DNA from: Acidithiobacillus sp. AMEEHan
Lineage (GTDB): Bacteria > Pseudomonadota > Gammaproteobacteria > Acidithiobacillales > Acidithiobacillaceae
Direction of reading: 5' to 3'
DNA length: 64,000 bases
NCBI RefSeq assembly: GCF_030996345.1
Contig: NZ_CP118747.1
Location: 1 to 64,000, forward strand
Part shown: one piece after another, positions 9,438 to 17,920 of the stretch
Position numbering within the stretch: position 1 is the stretch's first letter
How the letters are laid out: each line of letters starts with the position of its first letter
Translations under genes and position numbers: made by a program
The notes under the pieces: generated by a model
Seen by the model: the letters and a program-made list of their open reading frames with translations, nothing else
Databases searched by the model: none
What the model was told of the DNA's origin: nothing

Positions 9438-10269
9438 CCGCTGGCCCTCATGGACTCACGCTGAGACAATCGGAATTGATGCAACGGCGTGGAATCGTCT
9501 ATGGGCCGATCCATTGGACAGACGATCATCTTTTTAGCCAACATGTGTCGGACTAGAAGTAGGCAATCACCAGCAGACATGGAAAACCGGAGATCCATGT
9601 CAGCGCAGAACTGCCGGAGGGTAGGCCCGGGATGTGACGGAAGTTCTTGAAATACTAGCCTCGCCTTCTCCGAAAAGTAGCCTTCGTAGGGTTGTTTGAT
9701 CTGGTCAATTTCGGCATAACTATGAACCCAGACAATATTGCGTACCATCGCCTCAGGGATATCCCGCTCGGTGATGATTCCCCAGTCCACACCTTGTAGC
9801 TCCCAGTAACGGCGTTCCATCTCCAGTTTTTCAATCACACGTGGCTTTTCCAATTCGTCTGCCGGCTTGACTGCTCGCGCCAGCTGTATTAGCCGTCCGC
9901 CAACATAAACATCCACTAGGAAATCCGTGGTCATGACTAAAGGAGCGGAGCTGTGAGCAATGCGAGGGTGGGGAATCCCAAGATCTCCTGCAATACGACG
10001 AGTGATATTGCGATCTAATGGAAATTGTTCACGGATATCCGTGACAATATCTGCCCAATCAAACAAGTAAAAAGTATTACGCTCAATATCCGAGAGGAGG
10101 TGATGCACGCGCCCAGTCTTGTTCCCCTTGATGCGGTGGCACCGCCCTTGGGATGGTACGTCTCGCGTGGTAAGCCATGGGAGGTAATCTGCGCCACGCC
10201 CCTTCCACGCCCCTCCTTTTGGAAGCGCGCGATCCGGTCTTCGTCGATATCGTAGCGTTGGCGAGCCAA
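9434..10269 (-). pseudogene. tnsA: tnsA (5'-end endonuclease of the Tn7-type transposase), apparent 1-bp frameshift
   Basis: TnsA makes the 5' cuts that allow cut-and-paste movement. The catalytic set is present: E in VTDIREQFPL, D in VMTTDFLVD and K in RAVKPADEL. The best start is TTG at 10,269, preceded by AGGAGAGG. It gives MARQRYDIDEDRIARFQKEG, equivalent to the Tn7 N-terminus ending KEGRGQG. After GRGRG the homology moves to another frame (ADYLPWLTTRDVPSQGR, then HHLLSDIE). Adding one G at about 10,194-10,195 would give GVGADYLPW and a 278-residue protein (Tn7 TnsA is 273). Without it, only an internal start near 10,108 gives 224 residues, lacking about 54 N-terminal residues. It could be a real mutation or a sequencing error. 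Confidence 0.8.
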
Positions 10270-10309
10270 GGCATCCTCTCCTAGCCGCTTATTGAACAAG
10301 CATACTCCA

Positions 10310-11176
10310 CTAGCTCTGGAGCGCAAGATCAGGATGATACTCTATTGTCGAGAATGAGACTTTATTGTTGGGGATGAAACTATATTGTTTGGGATGATAC
10401 TTTATTGTAACGTTAACACCATCCTCAGGCCTCGGTCCGGCAAACAGCGTGTCCAATACTTGACGCCAACGCGTCGCCAGGCGCAGGTCGAGCTCCGTGG
10501 CAGGCGTTTCGGAACGCTCCCGCCAGCGACGATCGGGACGCAGGGAATCCGTGTCCAGGCCCACCTGCACGACCAGCGAACCAGATTCCAGTGCCTCGTC
10601 TGGCACCGGAGTAACTCCCGCATCGAGCAGCTCAGGCAACCGCTCTTCAACCAGCGCACAATCCTGTGGATGCAAGCGGACGACCGTTGCTCCGCTGGCG
10701 ATTGGCACCGTGGCCAGCGCCTCCCGCAGCAATGGCAGAATTTGCTCCGGATGCGTCTGCAGCTCCTGGCGGATCACCTGCCTTGCCAGTTCCAAAGCCA
10801 GGGCGAGGAGGGCCTGTTCCACGCGGTCGTTGAGCTGCGCAACCGGCGCGGCCAATTGCTCTACAAGCCGCCGAAAGGTTTCGATATCCTTTCTGGCCGC
10901 CTGCAGACCCTCGTCGCGGCCAGCGGCGTAGCCCTCTTTCCGCCCGCGCTGCCGCCCCTCCTCTTCCGCCTGCGCAACCAACTGTTGCAGGGCTTCTGCC
11001 GTCGGCGGCCGCAAGTCTTGCAGCTCGACTTCCTCGCCCGCCTCCTCTGCCGGAGGGTTTTCTTCTACCTCCGGTGCCCTCGTCGCCGTGGCGATACCCG
11101 GCATTTGCGGCATACGCCAGGCACGCAAATTCGCTATGTTCTCACGCTGGATGACGTCGGTGTCGGAGGCAGCCAT
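10310..11176 (-). CDS. fliH: FliH, flagellar export ATPase regulator; 3' end abuts or is altered by the transposon
   Basis: The flagellar part is about 252 residues (11,176 down to 10,419); the remaining 36 codons are transposon end sequence. FliH dimerises, binds the export ATPase FliI and links it to the C ring. The protein has an acidic, low-complexity N-terminus, the alanine/arginine/glutamate-rich coiled region (EEEGRQRGRKEGYAAGRDEG) and a C-terminal FliH domain with RQVIRQELQTHPEQILPLLREAL. It begins directly after the fliG stop. fliI and fliJ, which usually follow, are not in the window; they should lie beyond the left end of the transposon or be lost. The native stop codon is not visible, so a few C-terminal residues may have been replaced. 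Confidence 0.88.
   Translation of the reverse strand: MAASDTDVIQRENIANLRAWRMPQMPGIATATRAPEVEENPPAEEAGEEVELQDLRPPTAEALQQLVAQAEEEGRQRGRKEGYAAGRDEGLQAARKDIETFRRLVEQLAAPVAQLNDRVEQALLALALELARQVIRQELQTHPEQILPLLREALATVPIASGATVVRLHPQDCALVEERLPELLDAGVTPVPDEALESGSLVVQVGLDTDSLRPDRRWRERSETPATELDLRLATRWRQVLDTLFAGPRPEDGVNVTIKYHPKQYSFIPNNKVSFSTIEYHPDLALQS
10332..10418 (-). repeat. Tn7-like right end with four tandem 20-bp TnsB-type binding sites
   Basis: On the plus strand four units repeat at exact 20-bp spacing: GGATGATACTCTATTGTCGA, then variants with GACTTTATTGT, AACTATATTGT and TACTTTATTGT, covering 10,332-10,411. The reverse complement core ACAATAAAGT is the Tn7 TnsB-site core. The last unit is followed by ACGTTAACA, whose terminal ACA (10,416-10,418) is the transposon tip. 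Four closely packed sites are characteristic of the right end of Tn7. The repeats are translated as a 36-codon extension of the fliH frame. Confidence 0.9.
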
Positions 11177-12181
11177 TTACAGCATCTCCTCACCACCGCC
11201 ACTCAGGTTGATCTGGCCGGCAGCATCGAGACGCTGGGCCACTTGCAGGATGGCCTTTTGCGCGGCCTCCACCTCGCTCAGGCGCACTGGCCCCTTGGCT
11301 TCCAGGTCGTCCCGCAACATTTCCGCGGCACGCTTGGACATGTTGGCGAAAAAGCTCTCGCGTAGCGGACCCGGAGCCCCCTTCAGGGCAACGACGAGGC
11401 CATCGGATGGCACCTCGCGCAGCAGGGTCTGTAGGCTGCGGTCATCGAGCTTGGCGAGGTCGTCAAAGACAAACATCTTTTCCTGTACCTTTTCCGCCAG
11501 TTCGGGCTCGGATTCACGAATCTGATCGAGAATGCTGCCGGAGCGACTGGTTTCCAGCCGGTTGAGAATCTCCGCCGCTGCCTTGGGTCCACCCAAGGTC
11601 GCGACTTGCAGAGATTGGGAATCGCCGGAAATCTGCTCCTCCAGGATCTCGTTGAGCTCCCGGATCGCTCCGGGCTGCACGGTTTCCAGGCTGGCAAGAC
11701 GCATCATCGCCTCGCCAACCGTGCGCTCCGGCAAGAAGTGAATCACCTCACTCGCCTGCTCGGGCTCCATATAGGCGAGGATCATGGCGAGTACCTGGGG
11801 ATGTTCCAGTTTGATCAGATCGGCCACGGAACGGGCGTCCATCCATTTCAGGTTTTCCAGACCATTGGCCTCGCCACCATGCAGGATGCGGTCGATGAGT
11901 GATCCCGCCTTGTCACCCAGGGCCTTGGTGAGCATGCCACGAATGTATTGATCGCTGCCGATCCCCAAGGATGTCTGATGTTCGAGGCGGGCGCGAAAAT
12001 CCGAGAGTACCGTGCGTGCCTGATCGGTGCTCACCTGCGCCATTTTTGCCATCATCGCACCAAGCTTCTGTACCTCGCGCGGGCCGAGGTGCCGCATCAC
12101 TTCGGCAGCTTCATCCTCGCCCAGACTGAGCAGAAGAATGGCGCTGCGTTCGATGCCATTCAGATCAGCTTCGCTGCTCAC
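11177..12181 (-). CDS. fliG: FliG, flagellar motor switch protein
   Basis: 334 residues, normal FliG length. Forms the rotor ring on FliF, interacts with the stator and, with FliM/FliN, sets rotation direction. The N-terminal FliF-binding domain (GIERSAILLLSLGEDEAAEVMRHL) is followed by the middle domain with the EHPQ motif (IKLEHPQVLAMILAYM) and the C-terminal torque helix region (MFVFDDLAKLDDRSLQTLLREV). It overlaps the end of fliF by 17 bp and directly precedes fliH, the standard fliEFGH order. Intact. Confidence 0.97.
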   Translation of the reverse strand: MSSEADLNGIERSAILLLSLGEDEAAEVMRHLGPREVQKLGAMMAKMAQVSTDQARTVLSDFRARLEHQTSLGIGSDQYIRGMLTKALGDKAGSLIDRILHGGEANGLENLKWMDARSVADLIKLEHPQVLAMILAYMEPEQASEVIHFLPERTVGEAMMRLASLETVQPGAIRELNEILEEQISGDSQSLQVATLGGPKAAAEILNRLETSRSGSILDQIRESEPELAEKVQEKMFVFDDLAKLDDRSLQTLLREVPSDGLVVALKGAPGPLRESFFANMSKRAAEMLRDDLEAKGPVRLSEVEAAQKAILQVAQRLDAAGQINLSGGGEEML

Positions 12182-13874
12182 CGTTCAACCATTCCTTGAC
12201 GACCTGGGCAGCCCGGGCCGGATCCTGCATCACCAGTTGCCTTGCCACGTACAGATCTGCCTTGAGCGGATCCGCCGGAAGCTCGACTTCTCCCTCTTCC
12301 CCAGCCCAGACACGTCCCCCTTGGGCCCCTGCCGTTGCGCGCTGCTGGTCTTGCCGTTCCTGCTCTCCCCGCGCCGCTGCCAGCGCCGCACTCTGCGCTC
12401 GTTCCTGTCGGTCACGCAGCATCCGCAAGACCGGCTTGATGAGCCCCAGGAACAGCAGGAAGGCTAGCAGAAGGATGGCCAGATAGCGCAAGGCACCGTG
12501 GGCCAGGCTGAGGAACCAGGACTGCTGCCACCACGGCAGAGCGGCGTTCATCTGACTGCCGGCAAAAGGCATCTGCACGACTTTCACGGAGTCACCACGC
12601 TTGGCATCATAGCCGATGGCTTCCTCCACCAATTGCTGAATCTGTTGGATCTGCGCTGGCGCGAGGGCAGAAAACTGCTTTCCATCACCGCCCGGCAGTG
12701 GCTTTTCATCGATCAATACCGCGACGGAAACCCGCTTGACGCTGCCGACCGGGCTGACGGTATGGACGATGGTTTTATCGACATCGTAATTGGTCGTCGT
12801 GTCGTTGCTGCTCTGGGTGGGCGCCAAGCTCTTCAGCGTGGGAGCCAGCGCGATCAGTCCCGCCGGGGAGAGCGTAGAAACCACCGGCGCGGTGAGGGGC
12901 GCAATGGCCACTCCCGGTGGTTGATTGGAGAGCGCGCCCGGCACACCGTATGGCCCTTCACCACCGTTACTGCTACTGCTGTGCGTCTGCTGGCTGAGTA
13001 CCTGATTCTTACCATAGGTGACCGAGCTGCTCTCGCTTTTGGCAAAGTCGATGGCTGCCGATACCGCAACATGCACTCCGCTACTCCCGACAATTGGGGA
13101 AATGATCGCCTCGATGCGCTTTTGATATTGCGCGTCGACTGCCTGCTGGTAGGCAAACTGTGCCGGTTGCAGACCCAGGGACTGGTTGGCGTTGCTACTC
13201 AACAGGTTGCCGTGTTGATCGACTACTGTGACATTTTTGTCCTCGAGACCCGGCACGCTGGCCGCAACCAGGTGGACGATCCCCGCCACCTGACCGGCAG
13301 AAAGTTGCCGTCCGGGGTACATCGTGAGCATGACCGATGCGGTCGGCTTCTGCTCCTGATCCAGAAAGACCGACGGTTTGGGAATTGCCAGTTGCACACG
13401 CGCGTGCTCGACTTCTCCGAGCGAGGAGATGGTTCGCTCCAGCGAACCCTCCAGGGCACGCTGATAATTGACATGCTCGACAAAATCACTGGTACCCATG
13501 GGTTCATGATCGAGCAGTTCAAAACCTACCGCATCGCCGTGCGGCAAGCCCTCTGCCGCCAGCTTCATCCGCGTGCTGTACACCACATCACTGGGGACGG
13601 TAATGACCGTACCCCCATCGGTAATGCGAAAGGGAACATTCAATTTCTGCAATTGCGCGATGACCTGACCACCGTCGCGATCGGAAAGCCCGGCATAGAG
13701 GACCTGATAGTTGCCAGAGCCATGCCACAGCGCCACGACGAGGAGCACGGCAACGACAGCGGCAAGCACCACCAGGAAGGCGAACCGGCGATTGGCTGGC
13801 ATCTCCTGCCAGCGTTGTTGCCACTGGCGCAGATCCAAACGTGCGGCAGACGGATTCAGGGCTTCTTCGGCCAT
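12165..13874 (-). CDS. fliF: FliF, flagellar MS-ring protein
   Basis: 569 residues. Builds the membrane ring on which the rotor and export apparatus assemble. A first transmembrane segment (FAFLVVLAAVVAVLLVVALW) is followed by the YscJ/FliF domains (YAGLSDRDGGQVIAQLQKLN and the block with ALEGSLERTISSLGEVEHARV). Then come a variable periplasmic region rich in serine and threonine, a second membrane segment (ALRYLAILLLAFLLFLGLI), and the cytosolic FliG-binding tail ending VVKEWLNGEQRS. It lies about 20 bp after fliE and overlaps fliG. Intact. Confidence 0.97.
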   Translation of the reverse strand: MAEEALNPSAARLDLRQWQQRWQEMPANRRFAFLVVLAAVVAVLLVVALWHGSGNYQVLYAGLSDRDGGQVIAQLQKLNVPFRITDGGTVITVPSDVVYSTRMKLAAEGLPHGDAVGFELLDHEPMGTSDFVEHVNYQRALEGSLERTISSLGEVEHARVQLAIPKPSVFLDQEQKPTASVMLTMYPGRQLSAGQVAGIVHLVAASVPGLEDKNVTVVDQHGNLLSSNANQSLGLQPAQFAYQQAVDAQYQKRIEAIISPIVGSSGVHVAVSAAIDFAKSESSSVTYGKNQVLSQQTHSSSSNGGEGPYGVPGALSNQPPGVAIAPLTAPVVSTLSPAGLIALAPTLKSLAPTQSSNDTTTNYDVDKTIVHTVSPVGSVKRVSVAVLIDEKPLPGGDGKQFSALAPAQIQQIQQLVEEAIGYDAKRGDSVKVVQMPFAGSQMNAALPWWQQSWFLSLAHGALRYLAILLLAFLLFLGLIKPVLRMLRDRQERAQSAALAAARGEQERQDQQRATAGAQGGRVWAGEEGEVELPADPLKADLYVARQLVMQDPARAAQVVKEWLNGEQRS

Positions 13875-13894
13875 GGGGCATCAACCCTGCGCGC

Positions 13895-14218
13895 TCAGGC
13901 GGAAATATTCATGATGTCCTGGTAGGCAGAAACGAGCTTGTTGCGTACCTGGAGCATGGTCTGAAAAGAAAGATCGGCCTTCTGGGAGGCAACCATCACC
14001 TGACTCAGGCTTACCTGCGGATCGCCAGTGGCAAACTGGTTTTGCAGCTGGTTGGCGGATTCCTGTTGGGCATTTACGCCATCCACCATCTGTTTGAGCG
14101 TGTTGGCAAATTCTCCTACTCCACCGCTGTTCGGAGTGTTGTTTTTCAGACCCTGCGCCTGCTCGCTCAGGGCACGCAGCTGGCTCAGCAAACCATCCAG
14201 CGAATCTACACTGCTCAT
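13895..14218 (-). CDS. fliE: FliE, MS-ring/rod junction protein
   Basis: 107 residues from ATG at 14,218. The ATG at 14,224 is only 4 bases after the AGGAAGG ribosome site, so the second is better placed. FliE joins the MS ring to the proximal rod and is the first rod-type export substrate. The C-terminal family signature is clear: GDPQVSLSQVMVASQKADLS then MLQVRNKLVSAYQDIMNI. It is the first gene of fliEFGH and has a sigma-54 promoter about 37-52 bases upstream. Confidence 0.95.
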   Translation of the reverse strand: MSSVDSLDGLLSQLRALSEQAQGLKNNTPNSGGVGEFANTLKQMVDGVNAQQESANQLQNQFATGDPQVSLSQVMVASQKADLSFQTMLQVRNKLVSAYQDIMNISA

Positions 14219-14254
14219 GACCATATCCTTCCTGGGAATGCTTTCCCAAAATGA

Positions 14255-14270
14255 AGCAATATCCAGGCCA
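14255..14270 (-). promoter_or_regulatory. Sigma-54 promoter of fliEFGH
   Basis: On the minus strand TGGCCTGGATATTGCT has the invariant GG (-24) and GC (-12) at the correct 12-base offset (consensus TGGCACG-N4-TTGCW). It sits in the 48-bp gap between flrC and fliE, whose products are an activator of this class and the first rod gene. Expected to be activated by FlrA or FlrC. Confidence 0.85.
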
Positions 14271-14272
14271 AA

Positions 14273-15625
14273 CTATCCAAGGTCGAAACCAGCCTCCCGC
14301 AAGCGCTGCAATTTGTGGCGCAGGGTACGCGCACTGATTCCCAACAAACGCGCCGCTTCGCCACGCGATCCTCCGGTTTTTGCCAGAGCATCGGCAATCA
14401 ACTCCCGCTCATAGTGCCCCTTTTGCTCCCCCAATGCCAATTCTGCAACAGACAACGGCTCCTCCATCGCCACCCCGTTTTCTGCCATCTCGCCCGGCAG
14501 ATCCAGGTCCCGCGTCTGTATTTCGTCACCGTCCGCCAGAATCAGGGCGCGGTGCAGGGCATTTTGTAGCTCGCGCACGTTGCCCGGCCAGTCATGCGCG
14601 AGCAGCGCCTGTTCTGCTGCCGGCGACAGCGTCCGCGCGCGTAGACCGAGGGTCACTGCCGCTTGCCCCAGGAGATACCGAGCGAGCGGGAGGATATCCT
14701 CGCGCCGCTCGCGCAAAGGGGGAATCTGCAGCGGAACCACCTGCAACCGGTAATAGAGATCGGCACGGAACCCGCCGCTTTTGACTGCCTCCCCGAGATC
14801 GCGATTGCTGGTGGCAAGCACCCGGATATCCAGGGAGATCGTGCGCTGCCCGCCGACCCGTTCCAGCTCCCGCTCCTGCAAGACTCGCAGCAGCTTGGCC
14901 TGCAGGACGAGGGGCATTTCCGTCACCTCGTCGAGCAACAGAGTGCCGTTCTGGGCCTGCTCGAATTTTCCCGCACTCGCCTGCGTGGCGCCGGTGAAGG
15001 CACCTTTCTCGTGGCCAAAGAGTGTCGCCTCCAACAGGGTTTCGGGGATGGCAGCACAATTCACAGCAACGAAGGGGCCTTTGGCACGGGCACTGTGCTG
15101 ATGAAGATAGCGCGCCAAAACCTCTTTCCCCACACCGCTCTCACCACTGAGTAACACAGTGGCGTCACTCTGCGCGACTTTTGCTGCACGCTCCAGGCAG
15201 CGCCGCATACTGGGTGCCTCGGCAATCAAATGGTCATCGGCACCGGCGCGGGGCAGCAGATGCTTTTCTAGCTTTGCCTCCAAGCTCTCGATTTCAAAAG
15301 GCTTTACCAGATAGTCCACCGCCCCGCCCTGCAAAGCGCGCACCGCCTCTTCGATCGTTCCCCAGGCGGTCATCATCAGCACGGGCGGGGCCTGGCGACG
15401 CTCACGCAGGGCCGCCAGGAGAGCATAGCCATCCAGCCGCGGCATCTGCACGTCACTGAGGATGAGATCGGCGGGGAAATTTACCAACTGCGCCAGGGCC
15501 GCCTCGCCATCGCTGGCGTGACGAATGCGATACCCGAGATCGCTCAGAGCCTCCTGTAATACCTCGGCGAAATCCGGGTCATCCTCGACCAACAGAATGC
15601 GGAATGCCATGCGCTTGTCGTTCAT
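14273..15625 (-). CDS. flrC: FlrC/FleR-type sigma-54 response regulator
   Basis: 450 residues with three domains. An N-terminal receiver has the phosphoacceptor D58 in LILSDVQMP and K in YLVKPFE. A central AAA+ activator has Walker A GESGVGKE, the sigma-54 contact loop GAFTGA and Walker B LLLDEVTEM. A C-terminal Fis-type helix-turn-helix is SRGEAARLLGISARTLRHKL. It should activate the middle flagellar promoters (fliE, flgB, flgA). Its start codon overlaps the kinase gene stop (TGATG), so the pair is co-translated. Placed immediately upstream of fliE. Confidence 0.93.
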   Translation of the reverse strand: MNDKRMAFRILLVEDDPDFAEVLQEALSDLGYRIRHASDGEAALAQLVNFPADLILSDVQMPRLDGYALLAALRERRQAPPVLMMTAWGTIEEAVRALQGGAVDYLVKPFEIESLEAKLEKHLLPRAGADDHLIAEAPSMRRCLERAAKVAQSDATVLLSGESGVGKEVLARYLHQHSARAKGPFVAVNCAAIPETLLEATLFGHEKGAFTGATQASAGKFEQAQNGTLLLDEVTEMPLVLQAKLLRVLQERELERVGGQRTISLDIRVLATSNRDLGEAVKSGGFRADLYYRLQVVPLQIPPLRERREDILPLARYLLGQAAVTLGLRARTLSPAAEQALLAHDWPGNVRELQNALHRALILADGDEIQTRDLDLPGEMAENGVAMEEPLSVAELALGEQKGHYERELIADALAKTGGSRGEAARLLGISARTLRHKLQRLREAGFDLG

Positions 15626-16842
15626 CAGGACTTCGACCGACTAGCCAACGGATCGGGGAGCGCTGCGAAAGGCACGCGCAGTACAAAGCAGGCACCGGGT
15701 CGATTGTCCTCAACATGGAGATCCCCCCCCAGACCTGTGACGAAATTGCGCGCAATACTCAGACCCAGCCCGGTTCCCTCCCGACGGCCACTGACAAAGG
15801 GTTGGAAAATCCGCTCGCGTTCGGCCTCGGGTACCCCGGGCCCGGAATCCATCACTCGCAGAATCCAGGAATTGCCGCTGCGCGCGCCGAGGGCATACAC
15901 CGTGCTCGAGACGGGAGCAAAGTGCAGGGCATTCTGCAGGAGATTGCCGATGACGCTGACCCATACATCCGCGCTGCCCGTCAAAATCCAGTCATTCTCT
16001 CCCAGCTGGAGATCGAGATTGACACTTTTTTGACGAAACAAGGGCGCGAATACCCGCACCAATCCTGCGTCAATCTCCTCCAGGCGCGCAGTGCTGTCCT
16101 CGGCGGGCATGCTGCCGCGCAAAAACTGCAGCATGGCGTCGATGACCCCCTGCAAATGTCGCAATCGATCCAATGCTCGTTGCTGCTGGCGCGCAAAATG
16201 TTCGGCATCTCGCTCCGGCCGCAACTGGCCGACCGCGAGCAGTGCCGTCGCTAGCGGCGTACGCAGTTGGTGCGCAAGGCCCGCCATCGTCTCCCCCAAG
16301 GCTGCCAGACGCTCGCGTCGCTGACTGGCGGCTTCGCGCGCACGTGCCGCGGTGACATCCTGCAAGAGCAGAATCTTCCCCCCCTCCCCGGCCAGCGGGG
16401 TTACGGCGATGGCCAGACGTCGGCGCGCGCCCCCGGCCGATAGCAAACATTCCGCGCCCCCCTCCTGAATCGCTAATCCGGGCAATTCCGGCCAGATCCA
16501 GCCGAGCTCCCGAGTCTCCAGCAGTCGCTCCGCGGCGGGGTTCATCTGCAAAATCCGCCCGCGGGGATCAAGCAGCAATACCGCGCCCGGCAACATCTCC
16601 AGCAGCATTGCCAGGCGCTGGCCCAAGGTCTCCTTTGCCTGCAGCTCTTCGCGCAGACGCTGATTGGCGGCGGCCAACTCCCCGTTGAGCCGATGCACCT
16701 CGGCCTGCAAGGTGCCATACGCATCGCTCAACTCGCGCGAGGCGTTGTTGAAGAGTTCAAAGGCCTCGAGCAGGCGAGCGGCGTCTTGGGGATCCGGATG
16801 GCCAGGCACCGAGGCGTTACTCCCTGCCGGGCTGTATGGCAT
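15625..16842 (-). CDS. flrB: FlrB/FleS-type soluble histidine kinase
   Basis: 405 residues from ATG at 16,842; the frame is open further upstream but that part lies inside flrA and is not flagellar-kinase-like. No membrane segment is present, so it is cytosolic, as FlrB is. A PAS-type sensor follows a coiled coil ([30 protein letters not shown]). The H box is [20 protein letters not shown] and the ATPase domain has [18 protein letters not shown] and GTGLGLSIA. It should phosphorylate the FlrC-type regulator encoded next. Overlaps flrA by 26 bp. Confidence 0.9.
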   Translation of the reverse strand: MPYSPAGSNASVPGHPDPQDAARLLEAFELFNNASRELSDAYGTLQAEVHRLNGELAAANQRLREELQAKETLGQRLAMLLEMLPGAVLLLDPRGRILQMNPAAERLLETRELGWIWPELPGLAIQEGGAECLLSAGGARRRLAIAVTPLAGEGGKILLLQDVTAARAREAASQRRERLAALGETMAGLAHQLRTPLATALLAVGQLRPERDAEHFARQQQRALDRLRHLQGVIDAMLQFLRGSMPAEDSTARLEEIDAGLVRVFAPLFRQKSVNLDLQLGENDWILTGSADVWVSVIGNLLQNALHFAPVSSTVYALGARSGNSWILRVMDSGPGVPEAERERIFQPFVSGRREGTGLGLSIARNFVTGLGGDLHVEDNRPGACFVLRVPFAALPDPLASRSKS

Positions 16843-17920
16843 ATTTGCGCAGCTTCTCCACCAAAGTCGTGCGCCGCAGCCCCAGTCGTTCGGCGGCACG
16901 CGCCACCACTTGGTCACAGAGATCCAGGGCCTGCAAGATCAGGTTCCGTTCGATCTCCTCCAGATAATTCTTGAGATCAAAAGGGCCGTCGGGCAAACGA
17001 TGTCCAAGCTCGCCAAGCTCCGCGACCGGCAACGCTGCATCCGGCTCCATCGCCCAAATCGTCCGCAAAGCGTCGCTTTCCGATTTGGCGTTCTTTGCGC
17101 TCTGCCAAATGTGTTGCGGCAAATCGGACAGCCGCACCTCCTCCCCAGCGCGGAGAATGCTCAGTCGTTCCACCAGATTCCGTAGCTCCCGCACATTCCC
17201 TGGCCAACAATGCTCGAGTAGGACCTGCTTCACTTCGGCAGACAGGCGAAAAGGCGCAAAACCATCTTCCTGCCGCTGCATCAAAAAATGCTCCAGCAGC
17301 AAAAAAAGATCGTCGCCACGCTGACGCAGAGGTGGCAATTCTACGGGAAAGATATTCAGACGGTAATAGAGATCCTCGCGAAACAAGCCGTCGCGAATGC
17401 GCGCCTCCAGGTCGCGGTGCGTCGCAGCGATGATGCGCACATCGGCATCCCGCGGCTTGCTGCCACCTACCCGCTCGTATTGGTGCTCTTGCAGAACGCG
17501 CAGCAATTTCACCTGCATTGACGGAGTCATTTCCGCTACTTCATCGAGAAAGAGCGTGCCGCCCTCCGCCAGCTCAAAACGCCCCTTACGCGTCAACAGG
17601 GCGCCGGTAAACGCCCCTTTTTCATGTCCAAAGAGCTCACTTTCCATCAACTCGGCGGGAATCGCACCGCAATTGATTGCCACAAAGGGGCCAGCGGCGC
17701 GGGTCGAGTGCCGGTGCAAGCATTGGGCAATCACCTCCTTGCCCGTCCCGGACTCTCCCAGGATCAACACCGTGCTGTCCGTCGCGGCGACCTTCCCCAA
17801 GAGCCGGGTCACATTGCGCAAGACCTCGCTACGCCCAACCAGTCCACAGCTTTCTCGCGACAAGGCACGGCGATCGGCGGGGTTCTGCGGCGCAGTGGTT
17901 TCGACAAGGCTTTCCATCAT
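16817..17920 (-). CDS. flrA: FlrA/FleQ-like sigma-54 activator lacking the N-terminal regulatory domain
   Basis: 367 residues. It has an AAA+ domain (Walker [15 protein letters not shown] loop, Walker [10 protein letters not shown], sensor [11 protein letters not shown]) and a C-terminal Fis-type helix-turn-helix ([20 protein letters not shown]). Canonical FlrA/FleQ are about 470-490 residues with an N-terminal FleQ receiver-like domain. Here only about 25 residues precede the AAA+ domain, so control by that domain is missing. Position upstream of the flrBC pair supports the master-regulator role. It overlaps the preceding atypical PilZ gene by 4 bp, raising the possibility that c-di-GMP input comes through that partner (inference). 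Confidence 0.85.
   Translation of the reverse strand: MMESLVETTAPQNPADRRALSRESCGLVGRSEVLRNVTRLLGKVAATDSTVLILGESGTGKEVIAQCLHRHSTRAAGPFVAINCGAIPAELMESELFGHEKGAFTGALLTRKGRFELAEGGTLFLDEVAEMTPSMQVKLLRVLQEHQYERVGGSKPRDADVRIIAATHRDLEARIRDGLFREDLYYRLNIFPVELPPLRQRGDDLFLLLEHFLMQRQEDGFAPFRLSAEVKQVLLEHCWPGNVRELRNLVERLSILRAGEEVRLSDLPQHIWQSAKNAKSESDALRTIWAMEPDAALPVAELGELGHRLPDGPFDLKNYLEEIERNLILQALDLCDQVVARAAERLGLRRTTLVEKLRKYAIQPGRE

Larger units (their letters stand above)
1..10418 (-). mobile_element. Tn7-like transposon, right-hand portion (left end outside window)
   Basis: Five genes in the order tnsA-tnsB-tnsC-tnsD-tnsE run leftward from a right end at about 10,418. The terminus read on the minus strand starts TGTTAACGTTACAATAAAGT, closely matching the Tn7 end (TGT, a few bases, then ACAATAAAGT), and is followed by four 20-bp repeats. 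The right end abuts the 3' part of fliH, and tns transcription points away from fliH in the same direction as fliH, the same geometry as Tn7 beside glmS. No second terminus with ACAATAAAGT-type repeats is seen in 1-847, so the left end, the remaining cargo and the 5-bp target duplication cannot be checked here. Expected target duplication partner on the right is CCATC (10,419-10,423). tnsD is IS-interrupted and tnsA appears frameshifted, so this copy is probably not autonomous at present. Confidence 0.88.

Noticed and set aside
10332-10411. Short tandem repeats as a possible CRISPR array
   Set aside because: Units are 20 bp with no spacers and match Tn7-type TnsB sites. No cas genes anywhere in the window.
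10385-11365. 326-codon plus-strand ORF starting in the transposon end
   Set aside because: Antisense to fliH and fliG and starts inside the TnsB repeats; no domain seen.
12498-13925. 475-codon plus-strand ORF
   Set aside because: It is antisense to fliF, whose protein is strongly conserved; the plus-strand translation has no recognisable domain and no ribosome site.
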